A stretch of 34,571 bases of DNA from an uncultured Bacilli bacterium (GTDB lineage Bacteria; Bacillota_I; Bacilli_A; RF39; UBA660), in NCBI GenBank assembly GCA_947599755.1, contig CANQFO010000002.1, positions 1 through 34,571 on the forward strand. Reading direction: 5' to 3'. Position 1 is the first letter of the stretch; each line of letters begins with the position of its first letter. Below, one piece after another: positions 8,561 to 17,544 of this stretch. The notes beneath the pieces were generated by a model. That model was not told the DNA's origin, ran no database searches, and was given only the letters and a program-made list of their open reading frames with translations. Both the position numbers and the translations under genes were made by a program.

Positions 8561-9661
8561 CTAACTTAGATTATCTTCATAATACTGATATACTTTTTCA
8601 TAGCTTTTTTGATCATCAAATTCATCGGGAATTTTATTTTTTACCTCTATATCACGATGAATATTGGAATGATTAATTCTTTCGGCCCATTCTTTGGCAT
8701 TATTTTCTAAAGATAAGAAAGTTACGTTGCCTGTAATATTTGAAGTTTTATCTACATTTTTAGATGTAAAGCATTTTAATCCATTGGTTTGCGCTTCTAC
8801 TAAAGAAATACTCATTCCTTCTGCCATGGATGGCATGACGAATACATCAAATGCGGAATATATTCTATTGGTATCTTCTCTTTTTCCTAAAAGAAATACA
8901 TTTTTTTCTAAATCGTACTCTTTTATTTTCTCTTTTAGTTTGTTCATTAGTGGACCGGTACCAACGATTACTAACTTGGAATTTGTTTGTAATTGGTGAT
9001 AAGCATAAAATATATCGAGTAAAAATAGAGGCCTTTTTCTATCGGTAAGGCTTGCCACTTGTCCTATCACTATGTCTTGAGCATCAATCTTTAATTCTTT
9101 TCTAATCTCTTTTCGGTTTTCCTTATTAAACTGGAATTGTTCAATATTTACTCCATTATAAAATATGGTAAAGGGTTTTCCGGAAAACATAAATTCTCCT
9201 GCTTTTTGTCCGCATGCTACTCTTAAATAAGGGATATTTCTTGTTTTGAATTTTCCTATCTTATCTAATATTATTCCTTTTATTCCCCCTTTTTGTAAAT
9301 ATTCTTTGTTCCCATTATGACTATGAAGAATAATTTTTGCTTTAGAATACTTATGGGCTAATATGATCGGTTCATACCAATTGTAACTCATTATATTGAT
9401 ATGAATAAAATCATAGTGATTATTTAGAAAAATTTCTTTTAATTCTTGTTTATGTTTTTGATGGTTTTCTGCTCTTGGAGTAATCTTCCATATTTTTACT
9501 TTTTCTTTTTCTAATTGTTCTTGTAAGGCAAATTTATTTTTTCCATGACAAATGAAGTCAAATTGAATTTGGTTTTTATTTGCATTTTTGTACAAATTAT
9601 ATAAATAAGTGTTAATTCCTCCTAAATTTTCGGACATTCCTGTGATTAATACTTTAATCAT
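8561..9661 (-). CDS. GT4-family glycosyltransferase (EpsF-like)
   Basis: This 366-residue GT-B enzyme belongs to family GT4 and resembles the EpsF-type capsule enzymes. The N-terminus has MIKVLITGM with a glycine turn (ENLGGINTYL, residues 11-20), then HINIMSYN and ILHSHNG. The C-terminal donor-binding half has GQVASLTDRKRP, VIVGTGPL and FVMPSMAEGMSISLVEA containing the E-x7-E motif. It starts 4 nt after the upstream acyltransferase-GT2 fusion gene stop and has an AGGAAGGTG ribosome site. It shares the same overall pattern as the GT4 domains at 12919-14037 and 15013-17319, so the operon contains three members of one GT4 subfamily. Confidence 0.9.
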   Translation of the reverse strand: MIKVLITGMSENLGGINTYLYNLYKNANKNQIQFDFICHGKNKFALQEQLEKEKVKIWKITPRAENHQKHKQELKEIFLNNHYDFIHINIMSYNWYEPIILAHKYSKAKIILHSHNGNKEYLQKGGIKGIILDKIGKFKTRNIPYLRVACGQKAGEFMFSGKPFTIFYNGVNIEQFQFNKENRKEIRKELKIDAQDIVIGQVASLTDRKRPLFLLDIFYAYHQLQTNSKLVIVGTGPLMNKLKEKIKEYDLEKNVFLLGKREDTNRIYSAFDVFVMPSMAEGMSISLVEAQTNGLKCFTSKNVDKTSNITGNVTFLSLENNAKEWAERINHSNIHRDIEVKNKIPDEFDDQKSYEKVYQYYEDNLS

Positions 9662-9665
9662 TCTT

Positions 9666-11864
9666 TCACCTTCCTAAATATTTTACTCCTAACATGATAT
9701 ATAATGATGTTAAATACCATATCAAATAATTTTTCTTGGTAAAGGCTGTTTTTAAACTTTTTTCTTCAAAGGTCAATTGATAATTGGAATTGATTTTATA
9801 TCTTTCTATTCTTTTACATGCTAAATAAAAAACTTTTTTCCTAGTGTTTTTTTTCATTGAACGTGTTCTTAACCATAAAATATTTCCTAATTCTTCTAGT
9901 AATATTAGATATACTTCTCCATTATCTTCTATTTTTAATTTGTCTGATTCTTCTAATAATTTTTTGGTTAAAAAATATTGATCTAGACATTTTATATTAC
10001 TTGATTTCCATAGTGTTTTTGAAGCATTTGTTTGGTGCATATTATAGAAATATAAGTTCTTATCTAGGTAGATAAATTTTTTTGATAACCTCATGATGAT
10101 TATTCTTGTTATCATATCTTCATACCAATATCCAATGGGGAATCTTACTTTTTCCCATAATCTTCTATGAATGATTCCACTCCATATAAATCCTTTATAT
10201 TCTATTATTTTTTCTTTCATTGGTCCTTTGATTACTGCATCTTGATGTCGAATCACATTTTGGATTTTTTCTTTGTTATCACTCCAATAATTGACAAAGT
10301 TACATTTTACTATATCGGCATTTTCTGCATAAGCATTATTAAGTAATTCTTCCACATAATCTTTAGAAACGTAATCATCATTATCGATAAATCCTATATA
10401 TTTTCCTTCTGCATTTTTAATTCCTGTATTTCTCGCTCCACTAATTCCTTTATTTTTCTGAGTAATGATAACCATATTTGAATATTTTTTTTGGTATTGT
10501 TTTAAAATTTTAAGAGAGGAATCTGTTGAACCATCATTTATACATATTACTTGATATTGATATTTTGTTTCTTGTTGAAAAACTGAATCTAGACATTTTG
10601 GTAAATATTTTTCTGAGTTATAAACGGGAATGATAATTGATAAGTCAATTCTTTCTTTTTTGATTTCAAATTCTTTAAAATCATATAATTCCTTTGTTTG
10701 GTAGCCTGTTTCTTTTATTAATTCTTCTTCACTAATTTCTACTTTTCTTTTTTTCATACTGAAGTGATTTAAAATATAAATCATTCCTTTAATATTATCT
10801 CTTAATAATTCAATCATTGTTTCTTTTATGGTCCATTTTCCTTTATTTCCGTATAACCATGGAAGATATTTTTTTATTCCTGTGCCAATTCCTATAGAGA
10901 TAATAATGGATAATATACATATCCCTATTGCAAGGAATAGACAAAGATAAATATTTCCTACTAAAAGAATGTTTTTTGTTGATTGGATTATTACTTGGAA
11001 AAATAGTACGATTAATTTATGAAAAATTAATATACTTAAGGTATTTCTTCCTATTATTTCTAATGTTTTATTCTTTTTTATCTGATAACTAATCATCAAA
11101 ATTAGCATAGAAAAAATTATACTTGTTGATATAAAGTAAAAATAATTTCCATATCGATAATCTACACAAGAGATGGTATTATTGATTTGACTTATATATA
11201 TGGCGAATATTACCAATATACTTTCTAGATAAAGATATTTTTTCTTCTTCATTATTTTTTCTATTAGTTTTTTTTCTTTTAATAATTTTCCCAGATCATA
11301 AAAAAGAAGAAATACTAAGGCTGTATTTATGCCCCAAGGAAGAACAATTGTCATTTTTGTTGCGATATAACTGATTAAAAAGAATATGGTTAATTGTAGC
11401 CATGGATTTATTTTTTTTGTGAAATTAGAGAGAATTTTAAATAATACTTCTGTTGTAAATAAAGCGGGCAAAAACCATAGGGAAGTATTTTGTTTTAATG
11501 CTCCTCCATAGCCTACTCCATATAATATTTCCTTCAATAATTTCATTATATGAAAACTACCATTTGAATGAATCATTGTATTTACTTCTCTAAAAAAAAT
11601 ATGATAGGGAATTAAAAAAAGAATACTAAAAATAAAATAAGGAATCATTAATGAGGTAAATTTTTTTGTTATCAATTCTTTGCTACTTTTTTGGGAATTA
11701 TATACATATCCAGAAATAATAAAAAATAGTACAACATGAAAACTATAAATCCATTTAAATAACCAATAGCTATTTTGATTATGAACAATGATATGACCAA
11801 AAACAATGAAAATAATTGCTAATGCACGAGCTATATCAATAAAATTTAGTCTGCTATTTTTCAT
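9666..11864 (-). CDS. Fusion protein: acyltransferase-3 membrane domain plus GT2 glycosyltransferase
   Basis: This single 732-residue frame joins two enzymes normally encoded separately. Residues about 1-340 are a polytopic acyltransferase-3 domain: LNFIDIARALAI at the start, a conserved His in FGH (H24), FFIISGY, and roughly ten hydrophobic segments. A linker of about 50-60 basic/acidic residues follows. From about residue 407 a GT2 domain starts with LSIIIPVYNS, then INDGSTD, ISGARN and FIDNDDY (DxD type). I see no stop or frameshift at the junction. A GTG three codons upstream is possible, but AAGGTG is best placed for the ATG at 11864. The gene overlaps the polymerase gene by 11 nt. It may glycosylate and acylate the same intermediate at the membrane; this coupling is inference. 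Confidence 0.88.
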   Translation of the reverse strand: MKNSRLNFIDIARALAIIFIVFGHIIVHNQNSYWLFKWIYSFHVVLFFIISGYVYNSQKSSKELITKKFTSLMIPYFIFSILFLIPYHIFFREVNTMIHSNGSFHIMKLLKEILYGVGYGGALKQNTSLWFLPALFTTEVLFKILSNFTKKINPWLQLTIFFLISYIATKMTIVLPWGINTALVFLLFYDLGKLLKEKKLIEKIMKKKKYLYLESILVIFAIYISQINNTISCVDYRYGNYFYFISTSIIFSMLILMISYQIKKNKTLEIIGRNTLSILIFHKLIVLFFQVIIQSTKNILLVGNIYLCLFLAIGICILSIIISIGIGTGIKKYLPWLYGNKGKWTIKETMIELLRDNIKGMIYILNHFSMKKRKVEISEEELIKETGYQTKELYDFKEFEIKKERIDLSIIIPVYNSEKYLPKCLDSVFQQETKYQYQVICINDGSTDSSLKILKQYQKKYSNMVIITQKNKGISGARNTGIKNAEGKYIGFIDNDDYVSKDYVEELLNNAYAENADIVKCNFVNYWSDNKEKIQNVIRHQDAVIKGPMKEKIIEYKGFIWSGIIHRRLWEKVRFPIGYWYEDMITRIIIMRLSKKFIYLDKNLYFYNMHQTNASKTLWKSSNIKCLDQYFLTKKLLEESDKLKIEDNGEVYLILLEELGNILWLRTRSMKKNTRKKVFYLACKRIERYKINSNYQLTFEEKSLKTAFTKKNYLIWYLTSLYIMLGVKYLGR

Positions 11865-12903
11865 CTTCTTCACCTTCTTTTGATTTCATTAATTCAATAT
11901 AAAACATTAATAAAACTGATTGATGTCTGGCTAATGTTCCAAAATCTGATTCAGATGCTACTAACATAATTAAATAAGATAAGATCATACATATATATAT
12001 AATATTATTTTTATTAATGTTTTTCATTGATTGAAATAAAATTGATACATTGAATACTTGATAGATAAAAAATACAATGTATTTTGGTCCAAATCTTACT
12101 AGTTCTATTGGAAAACAAATTCTTACAAAATTTATTAAATAGTTAGGAATAAAATATATTATACTATTTCCAGAGAATACGTTTTGAATAATGGTTGTAA
12201 CATTGTCCATTTCTTCTAAGGCTTCTCTTCTACTGATTAATCGTTCAAAGCCACTACTAGATAAAAATTTACTACTATAAACTCCAATAAAGAAAATTAT
12301 AAATATCCATATTAAATTTTTTATCATTTTGATATTGCTTTTTTCTATTGAATTTTTGGAAAGAATATGATAGGTAATGATCAATAAAAAGGCTTCTATA
12401 ATATAGTAATCGCGAAACAAAAGTGACTCAATGAAGAAGATGATGGCCGAAATGATAATTTTCTTTTTGTTACTGATTTTTCTTTGGAAAACAAAATACA
12501 TTATCAGCAAAAAGATTAATTGAATTAAATCTTTGTTTGCATTAAATACTGTCCAAGACAAAACAAACATACTAAAATAAATATAAATATATTCTTTTCG
12601 GGAGTATTTTTTATATTTTAATAATAAAATAAATATGATTATACTAAAAATTATGGTAAAGAAAATACTCCACTCTAAAACAGTTTGAAATCCTAAAAAC
12701 TTAAATAGTGAGTAAATTTTAACAGGAAAATCATAGGAATTCATTCCAATTAATGTATTGGTATTTATGGCATTTACAATATACCACATAATTCCAAATC
12801 CAGATGAATCACTAAAATTATATTGATATATTTTCCCTATTGCTGCAATGATAAAAATTAGTAATAGGGCAAAAAAAGTATTCCTATTTATTTTTCTTCT
12901 CAT
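11854..12903 (-). CDS. EpsG/Wzy-like polysaccharide polymerase
   Basis: This 349-residue protein is almost entirely hydrophobic, with about ten membrane segments, and lacks GT or acyltransferase motifs. The segment FNANKDLIQLIFLLIMYFVF near residues 128-147 matches the pattern (x-K-D/E-x-I-Q-L-L-F) seen in EpsG-type polymerases, and an FRDYYII motif lies near 171-177. EpsG/Wzy proteins join flipped repeat units into a polymer at the outer face of the membrane. It has the weakest sequence conservation of the operon, as is usual for polymerases. Its last codons overlap the acyltransferase-GT2 fusion start. Only one polymerase candidate is visible in the window, which supports the call. Confidence 0.8.
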   Translation of the reverse strand: MRRKINRNTFFALLLIFIIAAIGKIYQYNFSDSSGFGIMWYIVNAINTNTLIGMNSYDFPVKIYSLFKFLGFQTVLEWSIFFTIIFSIIIFILLLKYKKYSRKEYIYIYFSMFVLSWTVFNANKDLIQLIFLLIMYFVFQRKISNKKKIIISAIIFFIESLLFRDYYIIEAFLLIITYHILSKNSIEKSNIKMIKNLIWIFIIFFIGVYSSKFLSSSGFERLISRREALEEMDNVTTIIQNVFSGNSIIYFIPNYLINFVRICFPIELVRFGPKYIVFFIYQVFNVSILFQSMKNINKNNIIYICMILSYLIMLVASESDFGTLARHQSVLLMFYIELMKSKEGEEDEK

Positions 12904-12918
12904 GTTCTCACTACCTTT

Positions 12919-14037
12919 CTATTTTAGATAAAATTCTACTAATTCTTTTGCTGTATCTTCAATAAAATATTTTGATTTTTTTAATGCTTCTTCATTCTTT
13001 TGTCTGGATAAATCTGATTTCATGATTTCTTCTGCCCATTGCTTAGGAGTATGATCTAATGATATGAATTTTAATCCTTTTGTAATTTTTATTTCTTTTG
13101 TGATTACATCTTTTGACATAAAGCAAGGAAGCCCACTCGCTTGTGCTTCTACTCCTACTACTGGAAGTCCTTCATATAATGAGGGCATAATTAATCCATC
13201 CATTGCTTGCATATAGTCATTTACATTTTTTACAAATCCTGCAAAAATGACTTTATCTACTAAATTTAATTTTTTTACTTTTTGTTGAATTTGTTCTTGC
13301 AATGGTCCAGAACCTATTAATAATAATTTTGTATTTTTGTTTCTTTTGTTAATTTCATTAAAAATATCAATTAAATAGGTATGATTTTTTTGATTATCAA
13401 ATCTTCCTACATTTCCAAAAACGATTTCTTTTTGGGTTATATTTAGGTTTGTTCTTATTTTTTCTCTTACCTTTTTGTTTGGCTTAAATTTATCATAATC
13501 TACTGCATTATGAATTATTTTTAACCGAGATTCATTAACTATTTGATTTCCAAATAACCATCTTCCTGCAGAAATTGCACAGGCAAAATAGTCTGTTGCA
13601 TATTTTTTTAATTGGGTTTTTAATCTATTTCCTACAAATCTTTTTATCTTATTTTTTGTTTGAAAATTGATATTATGAGCATGAGCAATTCTTACTTTTA
13701 TGCCATATTTTTTTGCATATTTTAAAATCATATAGTTTTTACTGGATGAATGAAGGTGAATTACTTTATAATCATGATGTTGTTGAAAAAATTTTTTGAT
13801 GTTTTTTTTGTGTTTAATATAATCTGTTGGTTTATTTATCCAAGCATCAATTTTAAAAATATTACATCCTAACTTTTTTATTTCTTCTTCTAATGGATAG
13901 GTATGATTATCATCGAGTAATAAAAAATCAATTTGTACTTTGTTTTTATCCATATGTTTAATGTTTTCTAGACAAAATTGTTGAATTCCACCGTGTCTTA
14001 GTCTATCTACAAAATATAATACTTTAACTTTTTTCAT
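12919..14037 (-). CDS. GT4-family glycosyltransferase (EpsF-like)
   Basis: This 372-residue GT-B enzyme of family GT4 has a glycine turn in RLRHGGIQQF (residues 12-21), HLHSSSKNY and IAHAHNINF in the N-terminal half, then GNVGRFDNQKNH, LLLIGSGPL and PSLYEGLPVVGVEAQASGL, which contains the E-x7-E donor motif. It is strikingly similar to the N-terminal half of the 15013-17319 fusion (both have AGRWLFGN and the PVVGVEAQASGL stretch), so the two are probably paralogues from a duplication within the operon. The gene starts inside the stop of the upstream acyltransferase gene (ATGA overlap) with an AAAAGGAGT ribosome site. It should add one sugar to the repeat. Confidence 0.9.
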   Translation of the reverse strand: MKKVKVLYFVDRLRHGGIQQFCLENIKHMDKNKVQIDFLLLDDNHTYPLEEEIKKLGCNIFKIDAWINKPTDYIKHKKNIKKFFQQHHDYKVIHLHSSSKNYMILKYAKKYGIKVRIAHAHNINFQTKNKIKRFVGNRLKTQLKKYATDYFACAISAGRWLFGNQIVNESRLKIIHNAVDYDKFKPNKKVREKIRTNLNITQKEIVFGNVGRFDNQKNHTYLIDIFNEINKRNKNTKLLLIGSGPLQEQIQQKVKKLNLVDKVIFAGFVKNVNDYMQAMDGLIMPSLYEGLPVVGVEAQASGLPCFMSKDVITKEIKITKGLKFISLDHTPKQWAEEIMKSDLSRQKNEEALKKSKYFIEDTAKELVEFYLK

Positions 14038-15002
14038 GATAAAACTCCTTTTATTTTTTTTTCGATTTTATCGATTATATAAGAAATGAATATGGATAAT
14101 ATAATTGATTGTATAGGTATAGTACATGCGTATAATTGATTCTGTAATTCTCCTATTTTTTGGGCAATTTCTATTACTAAATCAATGGCAAAGCAATGAA
14201 TTACATAAATATACATATATAAATTTTTCCCAATATATTCCATGATTTTGTTTATATAAAGGTTTTCATTTTTTATGATAAAAAGAAATAAGAAAAAGGC
14301 AGTTATTATGGTTCCTAAATATATGTCCAATGCTGTTTTTGTTATGCCATATTCTATACAGGTCATCAATTCTCCTATACCTATCATGATTATGCACTGC
14401 TTGTTTGAAAATAATTGTTGTAATTTTTCTCGATTTTCTCTAATCCAATAACCAATTAAAACTGTTGGTAATCCATAAAATAGAAAATTTCTAAAAATCG
14501 TTGCGGAATACCAAGGCATTCCTTTTATTAACGTTCTCATGATTACATGAATTATCAAAGTAAGGAAAGATAAATGATAGAAAATTCTTTTCTTTTTGAT
14601 CTTTACTATGAAATACATACATATATAACTCCATAACAGAGCATACATAAACCATAGTGTGTTATTGAAAAAAGTTCCTGTAAATAGTTTTATAATTAGA
14701 TCTGTTTTCGTCATACTAGGAATTTCTTTTCCATATATCATTACGTCTACTATTCCATATATTATTTCTGTAAAAATTAATAATTTTAGAATGTGAAAGA
14801 TTTTTCTTTTGATTTTTTTCTTATTATTGTGATATAAATAGTACCCGGAAATTAGAAAGAATAATAATACGCAAAATTTTAAAAAGTAACTAATGATTTT
14901 TACTATATTAGGACTATTGTCTGGTATTGAATGCAAATAGACAACACCAATACAAGCAATGCCTTTGAAAAAATTCATACATCTATTTTGTTTCTTTTGC
15001 AT
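14034..15002 (-). CDS. Acyltransferase-3 family membrane protein
   Basis: This 322-residue polytopic protein of the acyltransferase-3 family has the N-terminal family block CMNFFKGIACIGVVYLH, with conserved His at about residue 24, then FLISGYYLYH near 56-65 and about nine further hydrophobic segments. It is a little shorter than the two other acyltransferases of the operon. GTAGGAGGAG is a strong ribosome site just before the ATG. It lies 10 nt after the GT4-pyruvyl transferase gene and overlaps the next GT4 gene by 4 nt. It probably acylates a sugar of the repeat unit; acceptor and acyl group are not readable. Confidence 0.85.
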   Translation of the reverse strand: MQKKQNRCMNFFKGIACIGVVYLHSIPDNSPNIVKIISYFLKFCVLLFFLISGYYLYHNNKKKIKRKIFHILKLLIFTEIIYGIVDVMIYGKEIPSMTKTDLIIKLFTGTFFNNTLWFMYALLWSYICMYFIVKIKKKRIFYHLSFLTLIIHVIMRTLIKGMPWYSATIFRNFLFYGLPTVLIGYWIRENREKLQQLFSNKQCIIMIGIGELMTCIEYGITKTALDIYLGTIITAFFLFLFIIKNENLYINKIMEYIGKNLYMYIYVIHCFAIDLVIEIAQKIGELQNQLYACTIPIQSIILSIFISYIIDKIEKKIKGVLS

Positions 15003-15012
15003 TTTTCTCCTC

Positions 15013-17319
15013 CTACTTTAATGAATTCTCTAAAAATTTCTTTGAAATCGTTCTATACTCTTCTAATTTTTGGTTTACTTGTTTATAATCTATTTTTTGA
15101 TTTTGGAAAGTTGTTATTTCTTCATTTTCTCTAATGATTCTTTCTTTCAATCCAACTTTTTCTAATAGAGAGTCGATTCTTGAATTGGTAGACATTTTTG
15201 ATTTGGATTGATATCTTCTAAAACTATAAAACATTTTATTATAAATTAGTGAAAATACTGTACCGTGAAATGAATCTGTACAGATCCATTCTGCATGATG
15301 AATTAAATTTAAAAATTCTCTAGGTCCTACATTATAGGGTGTAATATCGGCAAAAATATCACTATATTTTACATATTCATCAGCATGATTTAATGATACA
15401 ATTTGATATCCTGTTTCTTTTTTTAATCTTTCTGCAAATTTTCTATGTTCTTTGTTTTTTCCAAGAAAATAGCATAAAATATATTTTTCTTTGATGATTC
15501 GTTCTTTCTTTTCTAATTTCTGCCATGAACTTTTATCTAATAATAGAGTTGGATCACATACTAAATTGGCGGTTTTTCCGGTTATTTTTTTTATTAGTTT
15601 GACTCCATCTTGTTCTCTTACGGATAAGTGAGAAATTCGATTTAAAAATTTTTTATATTTTTTTTCATATTTTTTCGGGATGGTAGAAATTCCAAAACTG
15701 GTAGCATAAGATACTTTATTGATATTATCTGGTACCCAATTTAATGTATAGTAGTCAGCTACAATATTTACTGGTAGCCATAGTTGATCACTTCCTACTA
15801 GGATACTATGATAATTTTTTGCCTGCTCATTTAACTCTCTATATGTTTTATATGGTTTTGTTAAGTGAAATTTTTTCCTAAATTCTTCATACTTTTTGTC
15901 CCTAATTTGAATATTTTTTCCTAGTTGGTGATTTAATTTTTTATCTATTTTTAATTTTATCATTCCTAGTTTTGATCGAATAAAGGATAAATTGAATAAT
16001 TGGCTAAGATAAAATTTTTGTTTTCCTTTTTTGAAATCTTTATTTAAATCAATGTTTATTGTTTCATTTTCTATTCCTAATTCATCCAATATTTCTTGTG
16101 TAGCATATGCTTGTAACATACTTCCATAGTTATGTTTAAAATAACAAGATACTATCCCTACTTTTTTTCTTGTCTTCATTTTTTGCTCTTCTTTCTTTTC
16201 TATTTTTTCTAGAAGGTCAAAATATTTTTTTTCTAATTTTTTGCTTTCTTTTTGGATATCAAAACCTTTTCTTTTGATTTCTTCTAATGTATTTTTCCTT
16301 TCAAATTGAGAATACTCTTTTAATATTATTGTTGCCCATTCTTCTTTTTTTCTGTTTAACTCTATCATTTTTGTCGTCTCTAACACTTTTGTTTCTTTGG
16401 TCATTGAATTAGATAAAATGCATAAAAGTCCAGATGCTTGTGCTTCTACTCCAACGACTGGTAATCCTTCATATAAGCTAGGTAATAAAAATATATCGAA
16501 AGCTTGATATAGTTCATTTGCATCATTTCTTTGACCAAGGAATTTTACTGCTTTACTTAAGTGTAATTCTTTGACTTTTTCTTTGATCTTTTTTTTCTCT
16601 GGTCCTTGTCCTGCTAATAATAATATTGTATTTTTATTTTGTTTATGAATTTCTTTAAAAATATCGATTAAAAAATCATGATTTTTTTGTTGAACAAATC
16701 TACCAATATGTCCAATGACTATTTGATTGTCTTTTATTTTTAATTCTTTTCTCTTCTTATTTCTTATTTTTTGATTATATTTAAATTTTTTTAAATCAAT
16801 GGCATTGTTTAATAAATATACTTTTCCATCATTATATACTTTATTTCCAAATAACCATCTTCCTGCATATTCTGAGCAACAAAAATAGTCTGTTGCAAAA
16901 CCTTTAGCTAAAGGTTTTAAAACTTGTTTTAACAAGTTTTTCTTCCATTCCTTTTTGTTGGTTGTGGAATGGCTATGTGCTATTCTTATGGGAATTCCTG
17001 CACGTTTAGCAGCATATAATGGAAATATGGATAAAGTGTTGATATGGGAATGGACAATTTTATATTTTCCTTTTTTTAATACTTTTTTTAGTTCTCGATG
17101 ATAGTTTATTATTTTTTGATAAGGTGGAATTAGTATCACTTTTCCACCTAATTTTTCTATTTCTTCATAGGGAATATTTGTTGAATCACTATCACAAATG
17201 AAATCAAATTGAATTTTGTTTCTATCAATATATCGATAGTAATTCATGATTACTGCTTCTACTCCACCGCCTACCCATTTTCCTACAATATGGGCAATTC
17301 TAATTTGCTCTTTGCTCAT
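15013..17319 (-). CDS. Fusion protein: GT4 glycosyltransferase plus polysaccharide pyruvyl transferase
   Basis: This 768-residue first gene of the operon carries two enzymes in one frame. Residues about 1-370 are a GT4 enzyme: GGGVEAVIMN (17-26), HSHINTLS, AGRWLFGN (152-159), GHIGRFVQQKNH, and PSLYEGLPVVGVEAQASGL (280-298). A charged helix (about 360-380) leads to Met381 and MKTRKKVGIVSCYFKHNYGS, the start of a pyruvyl transferase domain (PF04230) with VGSDQLW near 492-500, CDPTLLLD and the conserved DSFHGT at 682-687. Pyruvyl transferases move pyruvate from PEP to a sugar, forming a ketal. Met381 (16177-16179) follows an AAGAAGAG stretch, so internal initiation of a separate second enzyme is possible. 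The ribosome site for the full gene is AAGGAGT. Confidence 0.88.
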   Translation of the reverse strand: MSKEQIRIAHIVGKWVGGGVEAVIMNYYRYIDRNKIQFDFICDSDSTNIPYEEIEKLGGKVILIPPYQKIINYHRELKKVLKKGKYKIVHSHINTLSIFPLYAAKRAGIPIRIAHSHSTTNKKEWKKNLLKQVLKPLAKGFATDYFCCSEYAGRWLFGNKVYNDGKVYLLNNAIDLKKFKYNQKIRNKKRKELKIKDNQIVIGHIGRFVQQKNHDFLIDIFKEIHKQNKNTILLLAGQGPEKKKIKEKVKELHLSKAVKFLGQRNDANELYQAFDIFLLPSLYEGLPVVGVEAQASGLLCILSNSMTKETKVLETTKMIELNRKKEEWATIILKEYSQFERKNTLEEIKRKGFDIQKESKKLEKKYFDLLEKIEKKEEQKMKTRKKVGIVSCYFKHNYGSMLQAYATQEILDELGIENETINIDLNKDFKKGKQKFYLSQLFNLSFIRSKLGMIKLKIDKKLNHQLGKNIQIRDKKYEEFRKKFHLTKPYKTYRELNEQAKNYHSILVGSDQLWLPVNIVADYYTLNWVPDNINKVSYATSFGISTIPKKYEKKYKKFLNRISHLSVREQDGVKLIKKITGKTANLVCDPTLLLDKSSWQKLEKKERIIKEKYILCYFLGKNKEHRKFAERLKKETGYQIVSLNHADEYVKYSDIFADITPYNVGPREFLNLIHHAEWICTDSFHGTVFSLIYNKMFYSFRRYQSKSKMSTNSRIDSLLEKVGLKERIIRENEEITTFQNQKIDYKQVNQKLEEYRTISKKFLENSLK

Positions 17320-17403
17320 CTCACACTTACTCCTTACCTTTTTGAGAACCTTCCTTTTTGATCGATTTTTCTAGCTCACCTAATTCCCCTTAATTGCGTG
17401 CTT

Positions 17404-17432
17404 ATTATATCATAAAATTGTTATAAAATCAA
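17404..17432 (-). promoter_or_regulatory. Sigma-A-type promoter of the polysaccharide operon
   Basis: On the minus strand TTGATT (17427-17432) and a perfect TATAAT (17404-17409) are separated by 17 bases. Transcription would begin near 17397, giving a leader of about 77 nt before the ATG at 17319. I found no convincing attenuator or known riboswitch in the leader. No second promoter of this quality is apparent before 1678, so the 12 genes may form one transcript of about 15.7 kb. Confidence 0.7.
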
Positions 17433-17475
17433 CTGTTTTATCTTCAATTTCCGATTCGGTCTTTTTTTGTCTTAC

Positions 17476-17504
17476 TTGTAAGTTTTCCCATAATATGCTA
17501 TAAT
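17476..17504 (+). promoter_or_regulatory. Extended -10 promoter for the divergent acyltransferase gene
   Basis: TTGTAA (17476-17481, 4/6) and TATAAT (17499-17504) have a 17-base spacer, and TGC directly precedes the -10 (extended -10). The transcript would start near 17511, about 34 nt before the ATG at 17545. It lies back to back with the operon promoter; the two -35 boxes are about 45 bp apart. Confidence 0.7.
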
Positions 17505-17544
17505 ATGGCTGTTCTTGACGGAATTATGGGTATAGTGAGGTGAT

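Noticed and set aside
17320..17397. Riboswitch or anti-termination element in the polysaccharide operon leader
   Set aside because: The 77-nt leader has no convincing paired structure, and nothing resembling a known eps-associated RNA could be made out.
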